A DNA stretch of 64,000 bases from Actinoplanes couchii (GTDB lineage Bacteria > Actinomycetota > Actinomycetes > Mycobacteriales > Micromonosporaceae). The number at the start of each line of letters is the position of its first letter. The stretch's first letter is position 1. Shown piece after piece: positions 34,498 to 43,589 of the stretch. Where the stretch lies: assembly GCF_016862075.1 (NCBI RefSeq), contig NZ_BOMG01000086.1:1-64000 (forward strand), read 5' to 3'. The position numbers and the translations under genes are program-made. Below the pieces are notes generated by a model, which saw nothing but the letters and a program-made list of their open reading frames with translations, did not search any database and had not been told where the DNA came from.

Positions 34498-35160
34498 ATG
34501 ACTGCTGTGACGACACCCCGACACTCGGTGCGGGAGCTGCTCAGCCGGGTGACCGGCGACGCGAAGCACGCGCCCAGCGCACACTCCACCCTGGACGTGC
34601 TCTGGGTCCTCTACGACCGGGTGTTACGCGTGACCCCGGAGACCGTCGACGAACCGGACCGGGACCGCTTCCTGCTCTCCAAGGGGCACGGCCCGGCCGC
34701 CTACTACGCGGTGCTCGCCGCCAAGGGCTTCATCCCGCCGGACCGGCTGGACGACATGGGTGGCTGGGACAGTCCGCTCGGCCACCACCCGGACCGGATG
34801 CTGATCCCGGGTGTCGAGATCGGCACCGGCTCGCTGGGCCACGGCCTGGGCCTGGCCGTCGGGGTGGCGCTCGGGCTGCGAGCCCAGGGGTTCACCGGCA
34901 GCCGGACGTTCGTGCTGCTCGGCGACGCGGAACTGGACGAGGGCTCGAACCACGAGGCGATCGCGTACGCCGCCGCGATCCGCCTGCCGATCACCGCGAT
35001 CGTGATCGACAACCGGTCGTCCACGCACGGCTGGCCGGGTGGCATCCCGGTGCGGTTCCCGGGCTGGGACGCGTCGGTGGTGAACGGGCGCGACCACGAC
35101 GAGATCGAGAAGGCACTGAGCCCGGCAGCGGGCCCGACACTGGTGGTGGCTGAGGTATGA
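34498..35160 (+). CDS. Transketolase, N-terminal (thiamine-diphosphate) subunit
   Basis: A 220-residue subunit of a split transketolase. It carries the ThDP/Mg motif LGDAELDEGSNHEA, SKGHGPAAYYAVLAAKG and GSLGHGLGLAVGVALG. Stand-alone N-subunits are usually about 270 residues; here the region after GRDHDEIEKAL is cut short, so it is a compact version. Together with the next gene it would move two-carbon units between sugar phosphates or act on a special ketol donor. ATG 34498 is used. The stop overlaps the next start (ATGA). Confidence 0.92.
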   Translation: MTAVTTPRHSVRELLSRVTGDAKHAPSAHSTLDVLWVLYDRVLRVTPETVDEPDRDRFLLSKGHGPAAYYAVLAAKGFIPPDRLDDMGGWDSPLGHHPDRMLIPGVEIGTGSLGHGLGLAVGVALGLRAQGFTGSRTFVLLGDAELDEGSNHEAIAYAAAIRLPITAIVIDNRSSTHGWPGGIPVRFPGWDASVVNGRDHDEIEKALSPAAGPTLVVAEV

Positions 35161-36023
35161 GAGACGTCTTCTACGACACGACGACCGCACTGCTGGATGA
35201 GGATCCGCGGACCGCGCTGGTGGTGGCGGACATCTCGGCGAGCGCCTTCGACGACGCGCACCGGCGGCATCCGGACCGGGTGTTCAACGTCGGGATCCGG
35301 GAGCAGCTGATGGCGGGGGTGGCCGGTGGTCTGGCGCTGACCGGGATGCGGCCGATCCTGCACTCGTACGCCCCGTTCCTGATCGACCGGGCGTACGAGC
35401 AGATCAAGCTCGATTTCGGTCACCAGGACACCGGGGCGGTGCTGGTCAGCATCGGCGCCTCCTACGACGCGGCGGCCGAGGGGTACACCCATCAGTCCCC
35501 CGGTGACGTGGCCCTGCTGGACACCCTGGACGGCTGGACCGTGCACGTGCCGGGGCACCGCGACGAGGTCCCGGAGCTGCTGCGGTCGGCCGCCCGTACC
35601 GACGAGAGGGTCTATGTCCGGCTCTCCGTGCAGGAGAACAGCCGCTCGCACCGGAACGGGAGCGTCCTGCGCCGGGACGGATCGCCGGTCGTGGTGGCGG
35701 TCGGCCCGATGCTGGACCCGGTGCTGGCGGCGACTCGGGAGATGGCGGTGACGGTGCTCTACGTCAACACGCCGCGGCCGCTGGATCCGGCCGCCCTGCG
35801 CGAGCTGGTGACCGGGGAGATCGTGCTGGTGGAGCCCTATGCGGCGGGCACGTCGGCGCACCTGGTCAGCGAGGCGCTCCGGGACCGGCCGCACCGGTCA
35901 CTGCATCTGGGCGCCGGCCGGGCCGAGGTGCGACGGTACGGGACCTGGCGCGACCACGCCCGCGTGCACGGGCTGGACGCGGCCGGCCTCCAGCGATCGA
36001 TTGCGGACTTCCTGAGCGCATAG
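35157..36023 (+). CDS. Transketolase, C-terminal (pyrimidine-binding) subunit
   Basis: 288 residues, in a 4-bp overlap with the N-subunit. The PYR domain has NVGIREQLMAGVAGGLAL (the catalytic Glu region) and YTHQSPGDVALLDTLDGW, and the C-terminal transketolase domain follows. Both halves are needed for activity and the coupled start favours equal amounts. Split transketolases often belong to secondary or special sugar pathways rather than the pentose-phosphate route. The 3' end overlaps the convergent hypothetical gene by 126 bp. Control by the divergent SoxR is likely. Confidence 0.92.
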   Translation: MRDVFYDTTTALLDEDPRTALVVADISASAFDDAHRRHPDRVFNVGIREQLMAGVAGGLALTGMRPILHSYAPFLIDRAYEQIKLDFGHQDTGAVLVSIGASYDAAAEGYTHQSPGDVALLDTLDGWTVHVPGHRDEVPELLRSAARTDERVYVRLSVQENSRSHRNGSVLRRDGSPVVVAVGPMLDPVLAATREMAVTVLYVNTPRPLDPAALRELVTGEIVLVEPYAAGTSAHLVSEALRDRPHRSLHLGAGRAEVRRYGTWRDHARVHGLDAAGLQRSIADFLSA

Positions 36024-36485
36024 GCTCTCCCGGACGAGGGCCTCGACCCGCCACACGGTCGCCGAGTCGCCGAGTCGCATGCGGAACCGTTCGCGGACCC
36101 CGTCCATCGCGGTGACCGACAGTTCGAGACCCGGCCGGGACAGGTCCAGCCCCCACGTCACATCGCTGAGTTTCCGCAGGTTCGCGTTGAGGTGCAGGCG
36201 GAGCCGGTGCAGCGGCCGGGTGTCCTGGGTGACGACCATGCGGCGCCGGGTCAGCAGCAGGAACCAGTCTCCGGACAGTGGCGCCCCGGGACGAACGCAC
36301 CGGGCCACCAGCACCGCGGGATCGTCCGGGTCGACGCAGCTGCGGAAGATCGGCAGGTGCCGGTTGACGGCCGGCGCGGATCCGGTGGATTCGGCGGCCC
36401 GGTGGAACGTACGGGAGAACACGTCCATGCCCTGTCCAACGGGTGACGCGGGGCCGAAGAGGCGGCCCCACGCCGGAAAGGTCAT
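35898..36485 (-). CDS. Hypothetical protein, PH-like domain
   Basis: 195 residues, soluble. The middle reads like a bacterial pleckstrin-homology-type strand set (LSGDWFLLLTRRRMVVTQD, then LNANLRKLSDVTWGLDL, and a helix WRVEALVRESL). The C-terminal ~40 residues, which overlap the transketolase gene, look like a tail without structure. ATG 36485 is clear. It is divergent from another small PH-domain membrane protein, with only 9 bp between the two starts, so they are probably related in role. No enzyme motif is present. Confidence 0.7.
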   Translation of the reverse strand: MTFPAWGRLFGPASPVGQGMDVFSRTFHRAAESTGSAPAVNRHLPIFRSCVDPDDPAVLVARCVRPGAPLSGDWFLLLTRRRMVVTQDTRPLHRLRLHLNANLRKLSDVTWGLDLSRPGLELSVTAMDGVRERFRMRLGDSATVWRVEALVRESLCAQEVRNRSLEAGRVQPVHAGVVAPGPVPSHLGPAGAQMQ

Positions 36486-36494
36486 AGTGGGTGG

Positions 36495-36902
36495 ATGCAG
36501 TGGCGTGTCCGACCCGTGCTCCCGTTGGCCAAACTGATCGTCGCGCTCATGCTCCCGGCGCTGGCCGCGCTCTTCGCCGACGGCGAGTGGTCGCGCTGGC
36601 TGCTGGCGATGCTCGCGATGATCGGTGTCGTCGTCTGGGCGGCCCGTGACGTCCTGGTTCCGGTCCGCCTGGCAGCGGCCCCGGAGGGCATCACGGTGGT
36701 CACCGGTTTCTCCCGCCGCCGGCTGGTCCCATGGGCACAGATCGAGCGGGTACGGGTGGAGAACAGCACCCGCCGCGGCATCCGCAGTGAGCTCCTGGAG
36801 ATCGACGCCGGCGATGCCATCTACATCTTCACCAGCAACGACCTGAGCGCCGACCCGGAGACCGTGGCCTCGGCGCTGGCCGAGGCGCGCACGGTCAGTT
36901 GA
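36495..36902 (+). CDS. Small membrane protein with bacterial PH domain
   Basis: 135 residues: two N-terminal membrane helices (LAKLIVALMLPALAALFA and WLLAMLAMIGVVVWAARD), then a PH-domain fold (APEGITVVTGFSRRRLVPWA, QIERVRVENS, ELLEIDAGDAIYIF). Such proteins are common in actinomycetes and usually unnamed. It is divergent from another PH-like gene and converges with the rhomboid gene, overlapping its stop by 8 bp. Confidence 0.85.
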   Translation: MQWRVRPVLPLAKLIVALMLPALAALFADGEWSRWLLAMLAMIGVVVWAARDVLVPVRLAAAPEGITVVTGFSRRRLVPWAQIERVRVENSTRRGIRSELLEIDAGDAIYIFTSNDLSADPETVASALAEARTVS

Positions 36903-37800
36903 GGATGAAGCTGGTCCGGAGCATCGCCGCCACCACGATCAGCAGCAGGATCACCGAGCAGCCGATCGCCTGTTTGGTGCTCCGCTTCGGCTGGTTCGCG
37001 TAGGCCATCACCGCGGCGCCGGCCCCGCCGACGAGCAGACCGCCGAGGTGCCCGGCGATCGAGATGTTCGGGATGGTGAACGTGAAGATCAGGTTCAGGA
37101 TCAGCATCGACGTCATCGAGCTGGAGTCCCGCATCAGCTTCCGGTTGATCACGATGACCGCGATGATCAGGCCGAAGGTGGCGGTGGACGCGCCCGCCGA
37201 CGGCTGGTTCGGCGCCTGGACGACGTAGGCGGTCACGTTGCCGCCGATGCCGGCGAGCATGTAGAGCGCGGCGAACCGCAGCGGGCCGAGCTGGCTCTCC
37301 AGATAGCGCCCGAGCTGGGCCACCAGCATCATGTTCAGCAGCAGGTGCAGGATGCCGTAGTGCAGGAACATCGCGGTGACCAGGCGGTACCACTCACCGG
37401 TGGCGACACCGTGCAGCTCGCCGTTGGGGTAGAGCGCGATGCCCAGCACCTCACCGAAGTCGGTGATCGGGGTGCCGCTGCCGAGCAGGCCCCAGCTGCC
37501 GCCGCCGAAGATCGCGCTCGGGCCGCCCAGGATCGCGGACCCGACCATCACCAGCGAGTTGACCACGATGATCGCGGTCGTCACGTAGCCGAGCTGGCCG
37601 GCGCGGCTCCCCCCGAAGGCGGTGCGCGCCGACCGCTGACCACGGCGTCCCTCTTTGACACAGTCGGGGCACTGGTGCCCGACCGTAGCCTCGTTCATGC
37701 AATCGGTGCAGATCGGACGATCGCATCGACTGCAACTGAGCATGGTCTCCCGGGACGGATGCCGATAGCACACCGGTGTCGTCGAGGGCGCCTCACTCAT
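36895..37800 (-). CDS. Rhomboid intramembrane serine protease with N-terminal zinc-binding segment
   Basis: 301 residues. The N-terminus (about residues 10-50) is a Cys/His-rich B-box-like element: CYRHPSRETMLSCSRC, then CTDCMNEATVGHQCPDC. After a linker come six or seven membrane helices with the rhomboid signature: HYGILHLLLNMMLVAQLG, the catalytic Ser in GASTATFGL and the catalytic His in AGHLGGLL. It cleaves other membrane proteins within the bilayer. The zinc segment before a rhomboid domain is frequent in actinobacteria and may recruit substrates. ATG 37800 is well placed. Confidence 0.95.
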   Translation of the reverse strand: MSEAPSTTPVCYRHPSRETMLSCSRCDRPICTDCMNEATVGHQCPDCVKEGRRGQRSARTAFGGSRAGQLGYVTTAIIVVNSLVMVGSAILGGPSAIFGGGSWGLLGSGTPITDFGEVLGIALYPNGELHGVATGEWYRLVTAMFLHYGILHLLLNMMLVAQLGRYLESQLGPLRFAALYMLAGIGGNVTAYVVQAPNQPSAGASTATFGLIIAVIVINRKLMRDSSSMTSMLILNLIFTFTIPNISIAGHLGGLLVGGAGAAVMAYANQPKRSTKQAIGCSVILLLIVVAAMLRTSFILN

Positions 37801-37822
37801 GGCACCAAAGGTACCCGAGGTG

Positions 37823-38362
37823 TCAGGAGCGCTCGATCACCACGCGCTCGAAGACCACGTCCTCACGGGGGCGGTCGCCCGGGCCGGTCGGGGTGGTGGC
37901 GATCGAGTCGACGACCTTGGCGGACTGCTCGTCCGCGACCTGGCCGAAGATGGTGTGACGACGGTTCAGGTGCGGCGTCGGGCCGACCGTGATGAAGAAC
38001 TGCGAACCGTTGGTGCCCGGGCCGGCGTTCGCCATGGCGAGCAGGTACGGCCGGTCGAAGGCGAGCTCCGGGTGGAACTCGTCGGCGAACTGGTAGCCCG
38101 GGCCGCCGCGGCCGGTGCCGGTCGGGTCGCCGGCCTGGACCATGAAGCCCGCGATGACACGGTGCGAGATGGTGCCGTCGTAGTAGGGACCGCTGCCCTT
38201 CTGGCCCGTACGCGGGTCGGTGTATTCCTTGGTGCCTTCGGCCAGCTCCACGAAGTTGCGGACCGTCGCCGGAGCGTGATCCGGGAAGAGCTGCACCCGG
38301 ATGGCGCCGTGATTGGTGTGAAGGGTGGCGTAAAGATTCTCGGCCACGGGTACTCCCGTCAT
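37823..38362 (-). CDS. Cyclophilin-type peptidyl-prolyl isomerase
   Basis: A 179-residue cytoplasmic PPIase. It has the cyclophilin blocks FPDHAPATVRNFVELAEG, ISHRVIAGFMVQAGDPTGTG (with the active-site Arg and Phe), ANAGPGTNGSQFFITVG and LNRRHTIFGQV. It speeds proline isomerisation during folding. ATG 38362 starts the conserved part; the frame stays open further upstream but without family sequence. It lies 22 bp downstream of the rhomboid gene on the same strand, so the isomerase gene is the second gene if they share a transcript. Confidence 0.95.
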   Translation of the reverse strand: MTGVPVAENLYATLHTNHGAIRVQLFPDHAPATVRNFVELAEGTKEYTDPRTGQKGSGPYYDGTISHRVIAGFMVQAGDPTGTGRGGPGYQFADEFHPELAFDRPYLLAMANAGPGTNGSQFFITVGPTPHLNRRHTIFGQVADEQSAKVVDSIATTPTGPGDRPREDVVFERVVIERS

Positions 38363-38477
38363 CGTGATGGGCTGTTCTCGTGCAATTCGGATCCTCCCCC
38401 ATGTCATGGATCCGGCCGCGCGGGGGTACCCGAGAAGGCAACATGACGTGGGAGAAGACCACAGGAGGTGGGCACCG

Positions 38478-39047
38478 GTGTTCGCAACGATTCGTCGCCG
38501 TAACCGTAAGGCGCGCATGCGCAACGAGCTCGGCCAGAGCGTGGATCACTTCAAGCGCGCGGCCACCATCGCGGCGCACGAGACCAGCTCGACCGTCACC
38601 CCGAGAATCAACGCGGCCCGGGATCGGGTCCAGCCGGCCGCCAACGCGGCCCGGGACGCCGCCTCGCAGAGCTGGGACAGTGCGCTCGCCGCACTGAACA
38701 CCGCTTCGGAGAGCGTCCGGCAGGCGGGCAAGACCACCAAGAAGGTGTCCCGCAAGCAGCTCAAGGCGCAGGAGAAGAACGCCCGTAAGCTGCAGCGCAA
38801 GGCCGAGAAGGCGACCGGCCGGCAGAAGAGCCGGGGCAGCCGGCTGGCCGGTTGGGCGCTGCTCGGCACCGCGGTCGGCATCGGCGCCGCCTACGTCGCC
38901 CGCCGTCGCCGGGAGGCGCAGTGGGAGGAGTACGAGCCCACCACCCGGGCCGGTGCCGACGACGCGTCGTTCGACCCGATCGAGCCGACCGTCTACACCA
39001 CGTCCAACGGCACCGCGACCGACCAGAACAAGCCGGACGCGCGCTAG
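38478..39047 (+). CDS. Hypothetical helical membrane-tethered protein
   Basis: 189 residues. A basic, mostly helical N-terminal part (FATIRRRNRKARMRNELG, then several NAARD repeats) resembles amphipathic apolipoprotein-like or YtxH-type helices. A Lys-rich stretch follows, then one membrane helix (LAGWALLGTAVGIGAAYVA) and an acidic tail. The GTG at 38478 has GGAGGTGG about 8 nt upstream, which fixes the start. It is divergent from the cyclophilin gene. Function unknown; it may line the membrane. Confidence 0.85.
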   Translation: MFATIRRRNRKARMRNELGQSVDHFKRAATIAAHETSSTVTPRINAARDRVQPAANAARDAASQSWDSALAALNTASESVRQAGKTTKKVSRKQLKAQEKNARKLQRKAEKATGRQKSRGSRLAGWALLGTAVGIGAAYVARRRREAQWEEYEPTTRAGADDASFDPIEPTVYTTSNGTATDQNKPDAR

Positions 39048-39052
39048 CGGGC

Positions 39053-40378
39053 CTACGGTCGGGCCGCCCGGACCGGATCCAGGGCGGGCCCGATCGGCAG
39101 GTACGCGATCAGCTGGGCCGGGATCCGGGTGGGTTGCACACCCGAGTACCCGAGCTTGGCCAGCAGCTCGCGCGCGGCCAGCGGGTACTGGATACCGTTG
39201 TCGGTGACCAGGCTCACGGTGCCGCTGCCGGCCACCGCGTCCGGCGACGCGGCCGACTCCACCACGGCGCCCGCCCCACGGGCCACCGAGATCAGATCGA
39301 CCCGGGAGGTCCCGGCCGGTGCCACACCGGCCGGGATCTTCACGTTCACCTTGATCGCGTCACCCGCCGACGTCACACACGCGGTGGCCGGCGCCTCGGT
39401 CAGCGCCGGGATCGTGGCGGGCAGTCCCTCCGCCGCGGCGCTCAGCTCGGACTTCGACACCGGCAGGTCGAGGAACTGGGCGCCGACCTGCAGCGGCGTG
39501 CCGCCGACCTCGGTGGTCAGCAGCTTGGCCTGCAACTCGGTGAGCGGGGCGATGCCGTCGGCCAGCACCACCGCCAGATTCTTGCCGTCGTCGGTGAGCA
39601 CCCGGCCGATCCGGCGCCCGGGGATCTGCGAGACCTGCCCGCGGCCCTGGATGGCGGGCGGGGCCAGGTCCGGGCCGGCCGGGATCGCGTCGACCCAGGC
39701 CGCCGACACCTTCCAGGGGCGGTACCCGAACCAGCCGAGCGCGCGCACCGTCGCGTCGACCTTGCCGGCCGGCAGCAGGAACCGCTGCGAGCCGAGGATC
39801 AGGTGGGTACGCCCGGTGGAGTCCTCGACCAGGAGACCGCCGGCCGCCGCCGCGCCACCGGCCGCCGCCGTGCCGATCAGCAGCGTGCTGCGGGCCCGGC
39901 CGGCCGCGGTGTCCGCACAGACCGACCAGGCGCCCTTGAGCAGGCTCTTGGACGCCGGCAGCGAGTCCGGGGCGCCGGGGATGCCGAGCGGGTCGCCCAG
40001 CGGCACCTTCGCCAGCTTGTCCGGCGACACCGACTTCAACTCCGGTGGGTTGCCGGTCGCCAGCAGCATGCCGGACGTGAAGTTGAGCACCGGGTGCAGC
40101 TTGCCGTCGGACTGCAGGTAGACGTACCGCGCGCCGGTCTTCTTCTCCATCAGCACTGCGTTCTGGTTCGTCGCGTCGGTCAGGGTCAGGCCGGTGAACA
40201 GTCCGTACGCCCCGAACCCGCCGACCACCAGGGCCGCGACCAACGCGCTGACCAGGGCGGTGACCCCGGCCCGGCGCAGCGGCGAACGCTGCGGATCCGG
40301 GTCGTGAGAGACCAGTGCCGCGACTACACGCTGCACTGAGTACTGGTACGAGTGCAGCTCATCCTGACGTGACGGCAC
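39053..40378 (-). CDS. eccB: Type VII secretion protein EccB (orphan)
   Basis: 441 residues. One N-terminal membrane helix (AGVTALVSALVAALVVGGFG) follows the typical cytoplasmic start PSRQDELHSYQYSVQRVVAAL. The rest is an extracytoplasmic repeat domain with GLLVEDSTGRTHLILGSQRF and a late LVTDNGIQYPL, ending in LIAYLPIGPALDP. All of this is diagnostic of EccB, a core part of the ESX/type VII channel. No eccC, eccD, mycP or WXG100 gene is in the surrounding 60 kb, so this copy is separated from its secretion locus. It lies 37 bp downstream of corA on the same strand. Confidence 0.95.
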   Translation of the reverse strand: MPSRQDELHSYQYSVQRVVAALVSHDPDPQRSPLRRAGVTALVSALVAALVVGGFGAYGLFTGLTLTDATNQNAVLMEKKTGARYVYLQSDGKLHPVLNFTSGMLLATGNPPELKSVSPDKLAKVPLGDPLGIPGAPDSLPASKSLLKGAWSVCADTAAGRARSTLLIGTAAAGGAAAAGGLLVEDSTGRTHLILGSQRFLLPAGKVDATVRALGWFGYRPWKVSAAWVDAIPAGPDLAPPAIQGRGQVSQIPGRRIGRVLTDDGKNLAVVLADGIAPLTELQAKLLTTEVGGTPLQVGAQFLDLPVSKSELSAAAEGLPATIPALTEAPATACVTSAGDAIKVNVKIPAGVAPAGTSRVDLISVARGAGAVVESAASPDAVAGSGTVSLVTDNGIQYPLAARELLAKLGYSGVQPTRIPAQLIAYLPIGPALDPVRAARP

Positions 40379-40415
40379 CCCGACACCCTAGAGGTCCGGC
40401 CCCGGTTCTGGGGGG

Positions 40416-41525
40416 TCAGAGCCAGCCATTGCGGCGGAAAGCACGGTAGAGGAGCACCGTCACGAACGACAGGAACGCGACGAGCGCCGGATAGCCGTAC
40501 TTCCAGGAGGTCTCCGGCATGTAGTCGAAGTTCATGCCGTAGACGCCGGCGAACGCGGTCCAGACCGTGGCGATGGCCGCCCAGGACGCGATCTTGCGCA
40601 TGTCGTTGTTCTGGTCGACGGTCACCTGCGCCAGCCGGGCCTGCAGGATCGAGTTGAGCAGGTCGTCGTAGGAGGAGACCTGCTCGACGGTCCGGGTCAG
40701 GTGGTCCTGCACGTCCCGGAAGTAGCGCCGGATCTCCTTCGGCACCACCCCCTGGCTGGAGGTGATCGCGGCGAGCGGGCGCTGCAGCGGCACGACCGCC
40801 CGGCGGAACTCCACGAGCTCTCGTTTGAGCTGGTAGACCTGCTGTATCGGGGCGATCCGGTCGCGCGAGAAGACGCCCTCCTCGATGATGTCCAGGTCGT
40901 CCTCGACCTCGTCGGCGACCTCCAGGTAGTGGTCGACCACCCGGTCGGTCACCGCGTAGGCCACCGCCCACGGGCCCTGCTCCAGCAGCGCCGCCCGTTT
41001 GGTCTCCAGGTCGGCCCGGACCGGCGCCATCTCGGACGCGTCACCGTGCCGGACCGTGATGACGAACTGCTCGCCCACGAAGATCATCATCTGGCCGGTC
41101 TCGACCACCTGGGAGCTCTCGGTCAGCTCCTGGTGCGGCACGTACCGGGCGGTGCGCAGCACCAGGAAGTGCACCGAGCCGAACTGCTCCAGCTTGGGCC
41201 GCTGCTCGGCCTTGACCGCGTCCTCCACGGCCAGCTCGTGCAGGCCGTAGATCTCGGCGATCGAGGCCATCTCCTCGGCCGACGGCTCGTGCAGGCCGAG
41301 CCAGACGAAGGCGCCGGGCCGGTCCCGGGCCTCGGTGAGCGCCTGATCCGGGGAGAACTCACCGGGGGTGCGCTGCCCGTCCTGGTAGACACCGCAGTCC
41401 ACCACCGACGAATGGACGTTGTGCTCGCCGCCGGGGCGGACGTCGCCGTTGTTGAGCAGGCCCCGCATCCGGGCCGCCCAGGCCGCGCCGAGGGGCCGGC
41501 CCCGGGTCCACGAACGTTCCGTCAT
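40416..41525 (-). CDS. corA: CorA-family magnesium/cobalt channel
   Basis: 369 residues. A large cytoplasmic funnel domain (rich in Glu/Asp, with VEDAVKAEQRPKLEQF) leads to two C-terminal membrane helices joined by the selectivity motif YGMNF. The tail is basic (FRRNGWL). It forms a pentameric channel for Mg2+ or Co2+. The ATG at 41525 is preceded by GGGGGAGG at 7 nt. It sits 37 bp upstream of eccB, perhaps in one transcript. Confidence 0.95.
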   Translation of the reverse strand: MTERSWTRGRPLGAAWAARMRGLLNNGDVRPGGEHNVHSSVVDCGVYQDGQRTPGEFSPDQALTEARDRPGAFVWLGLHEPSAEEMASIAEIYGLHELAVEDAVKAEQRPKLEQFGSVHFLVLRTARYVPHQELTESSQVVETGQMMIFVGEQFVITVRHGDASEMAPVRADLETKRAALLEQGPWAVAYAVTDRVVDHYLEVADEVEDDLDIIEEGVFSRDRIAPIQQVYQLKRELVEFRRAVVPLQRPLAAITSSQGVVPKEIRRYFRDVQDHLTRTVEQVSSYDDLLNSILQARLAQVTVDQNNDMRKIASWAAIATVWTAFAGVYGMNFDYMPETSWKYGYPALVAFLSFVTVLLYRAFRRNGWL

Positions 41526-41635
41526 GCCAGACCTCCCCCGGGAAGACAAACCAACCGAGGCTACGCCTTCACACAGGGGAGGCCGTCGCGGGCTTGCCGC
41601 CGCCTATTCTTCAGGTCAGTGACAAGCCCCACCAG

Positions 41636-42733
41636 CTATGCGGTACGGACCTCTTCGATCGCTTCGGCGATCCGGCGGACACCCTCGTCGATCTGGTCGA
41701 CGGTGACCGCGGAGTACGCCAGGCGCAGCGAGCTCTTCCCCCCGTCGAGCAGGAAGTCGCTGCCCTTGACGACCGCGACACCCTTCTTCATGGCCGCCGG
41801 GAACAGCTTGTCCACGTCCACGTCCGACGGCAGGTCGACCCAGAGGAAGTAGCCGCCGTCCGGCTCGGTGAAGGTGGCGCCCGGGATGTGCTTGCGGATC
41901 GACTCGGCCAGCACCTTGGCCCGCTCGCCCAGGGCGGCACTGACCGTACGGACCGACTTCTCGATGTCACCGGAGACGCAGAACTGGTGCACGATCGCCT
42001 CGGAGACCATGCCCGGGGAGATGTACAGGTTGGTGGCCTTCTTCGCGATCGCGTCGATCAGCGCGGCCGGGCCGACCAGGTAACCGACCCGGACACCGGG
42101 GCAGACCGTCTTGGTGAAGCTGGACGCGTGCACGACCAGGTTGTTCGTGTCCAGCGACAGCATCGACGGCAGCGCCTCGCCACGGAAGCGGATGTCGACG
42201 TACGGGTCGTCCTCGAAGATCAGGAACTCGTACTGCTCGGCCAGGGCCAGCAGCGCCCGCCGCTTCTCCGCGGAGAGCGTGAGACCGGCCGGGTTCTGGT
42301 AGTTCGGGATGATGTGCGCGAGCTTCGGCCGCACCCCGGACTCCAGCAGGCCACGCAGCTCGTCGATGTCGATGCCGTCCTCCTGCAGCGTCACCTGGTG
42401 CACCTTGGCGCCCAGGTTCTGCAGGTTGAGCAGCGTGCGGTCGTAGGTCGGCTTCTCCACGACCACGTCGTCACCGGGCTGCACCAGGTGGCCGAAGAGG
42501 AACGCGTCCGCCTGCAGTGAACCGTTGGTGACGATGACCTGGTCGGGCGAGACGTTGTGCTTGTCGGCGATCCACTTCCGCAGCGGGAGGTAGCCGACGG
42601 AGGTGCCGTAGGCGGTCACCCCGGCCGGGTCGGCGTCGAAAGCGCGCGCGGCGGCGGCCTTCAGCCCCTCGACGTCGACGATGTCCAGCGACGGAGCGCC
42701 ACGGGCGAACGAGATCAGCTGCTCAGCGGTCAT
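41636..42733 (-). CDS. PLP-dependent class I/II aminotransferase
   Basis: A 365-residue fold-type-I aminotransferase. The PLP-binding Lys lies in SSFTKTVCPGVRVGYL. Other marks are GSLQADAFLFGHLVQPGD, IIPNYQNPAGLTLS and FEDDPYVDIRF. It most resembles the 2-aminoadipate/valine-pyruvate (LysN-like) group, without the DNA-binding domain of MocR regulators. It moves amino groups between amino acids and 2-oxo acids; the substrate is not clear. ATG 42733 begins the family text. It is divergent from the nucleotidyltransferase operon. Confidence 0.93.
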   Translation of the reverse strand: MTAEQLISFARGAPSLDIVDVEGLKAAAARAFDADPAGVTAYGTSVGYLPLRKWIADKHNVSPDQVIVTNGSLQADAFLFGHLVQPGDDVVVEKPTYDRTLLNLQNLGAKVHQVTLQEDGIDIDELRGLLESGVRPKLAHIIPNYQNPAGLTLSAEKRRALLALAEQYEFLIFEDDPYVDIRFRGEALPSMLSLDTNNLVVHASSFTKTVCPGVRVGYLVGPAALIDAIAKKATNLYISPGMVSEAIVHQFCVSGDIEKSVRTVSAALGERAKVLAESIRKHIPGATFTEPDGGYFLWVDLPSDVDVDKLFPAAMKKGVAVVKGSDFLLDGGKSSLRLAYSAVTVDQIDEGVRRIAEAIEEVRTA

Positions 42734-42857
42734 GGCCCCCAGCTTAGAAGCCGGGTCTATACCATTTTCGGTGCGCCCCTCGCGAGTCCTACGGATGGGA
42801 CGCATGCCGTTATCCTCGCTGGGCACCCCTCATCGCGCTTGGAAGGAACCACCCCTC

Positions 42858-43589
42858 ATGATCGGATTGGTACTCGCCGCCGGAGCTGGGCGCCGGCTGC
42901 GCCCCTACACGGACACGCTGCCCAAGGCACTGGTGCCGGTGGACGGTGACACCACGATCATGGATATCTCGCTCCGTAACCTCGCGGCAGCCGGGCTGTC
43001 CGAGGTCACCATCGTCGTCGGCTACTGCGCCGGCGCCGTGGAGGAGCGCGTCGAAGGCTTCGAGCAGAAGTACGGCGTGAAGATCTCCCTGGTTCACAAC
43101 GACAAGGCCGAGGAGTGGAACAACGCCTACTCCCTGTGGCTCGCCCGGGACCACTTCGCCCAGGGCGCGCTCATGGTGAACGGCGACACCGTGCACCCGG
43201 TCAGCGTGGAGCACACCCTGCTCGCCAAGCGCGGGCCGAGCATCCTCCTCGCCATCGACAGCGTGAAGAAACTTGCTGACGAGGAGATGAAGACTGTCTT
43301 CAATGAAGATGGCCAGCTCACCAAAATCACGAAGCTGATGGAGCCCTCCGAGGCCTTCGGCGAGTACATCGGCGCCAACATCATCGAGGCGTCCGCGGCC
43401 GGCAAACTGGCCGACGCGCTCAAGGCGACCTTCGAGAAGGACCCGAACCAGTTCTACGAGGACGGCTTCCAGCTCTACGCCGACCGGGGCAACGAGGTGC
43501 GGGCCGCGGAGATCGGCGAGGTCTCCTGGGTCGAGGTCGACAACCACGAGGACCTGGCGAAGGCCCGGGACATCGCATGCCGCTACTAG
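42858..43589 (+). CDS. Sugar/alcohol-phosphate nucleotidyltransferase
   Basis: 243 residues of the NTP-transferase fold. The signature LAAGAGRRLRPYTDTLPKAL is at the very N-terminus, the metal-binding Asp is in VNGDTVHP and a second is near EVDNHEDL. The short form and sequence style recall cytidylyltransferases such as LicC (phosphocholine) and archaeal inositol-1-phosphate cytidylyltransferase. It would charge an alcohol phosphate with CTP. ATG 42858 follows GGAAGGA. It overlaps the next gene by 13 bp and is first in a three-gene operon whose last enzyme consumes CDP-alcohols, which supports the CTP choice. Confidence 0.88.
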   Translation: MIGLVLAAGAGRRLRPYTDTLPKALVPVDGDTTIMDISLRNLAAAGLSEVTIVVGYCAGAVEERVEGFEQKYGVKISLVHNDKAEEWNNAYSLWLARDHFAQGALMVNGDTVHPVSVEHTLLAKRGPSILLAIDSVKKLADEEMKTVFNEDGQLTKITKLMEPSEAFGEYIGANIIEASAAGKLADALKATFEKDPNQFYEDGFQLYADRGNEVRAAEIGEVSWVEVDNHEDLAKARDIACRY

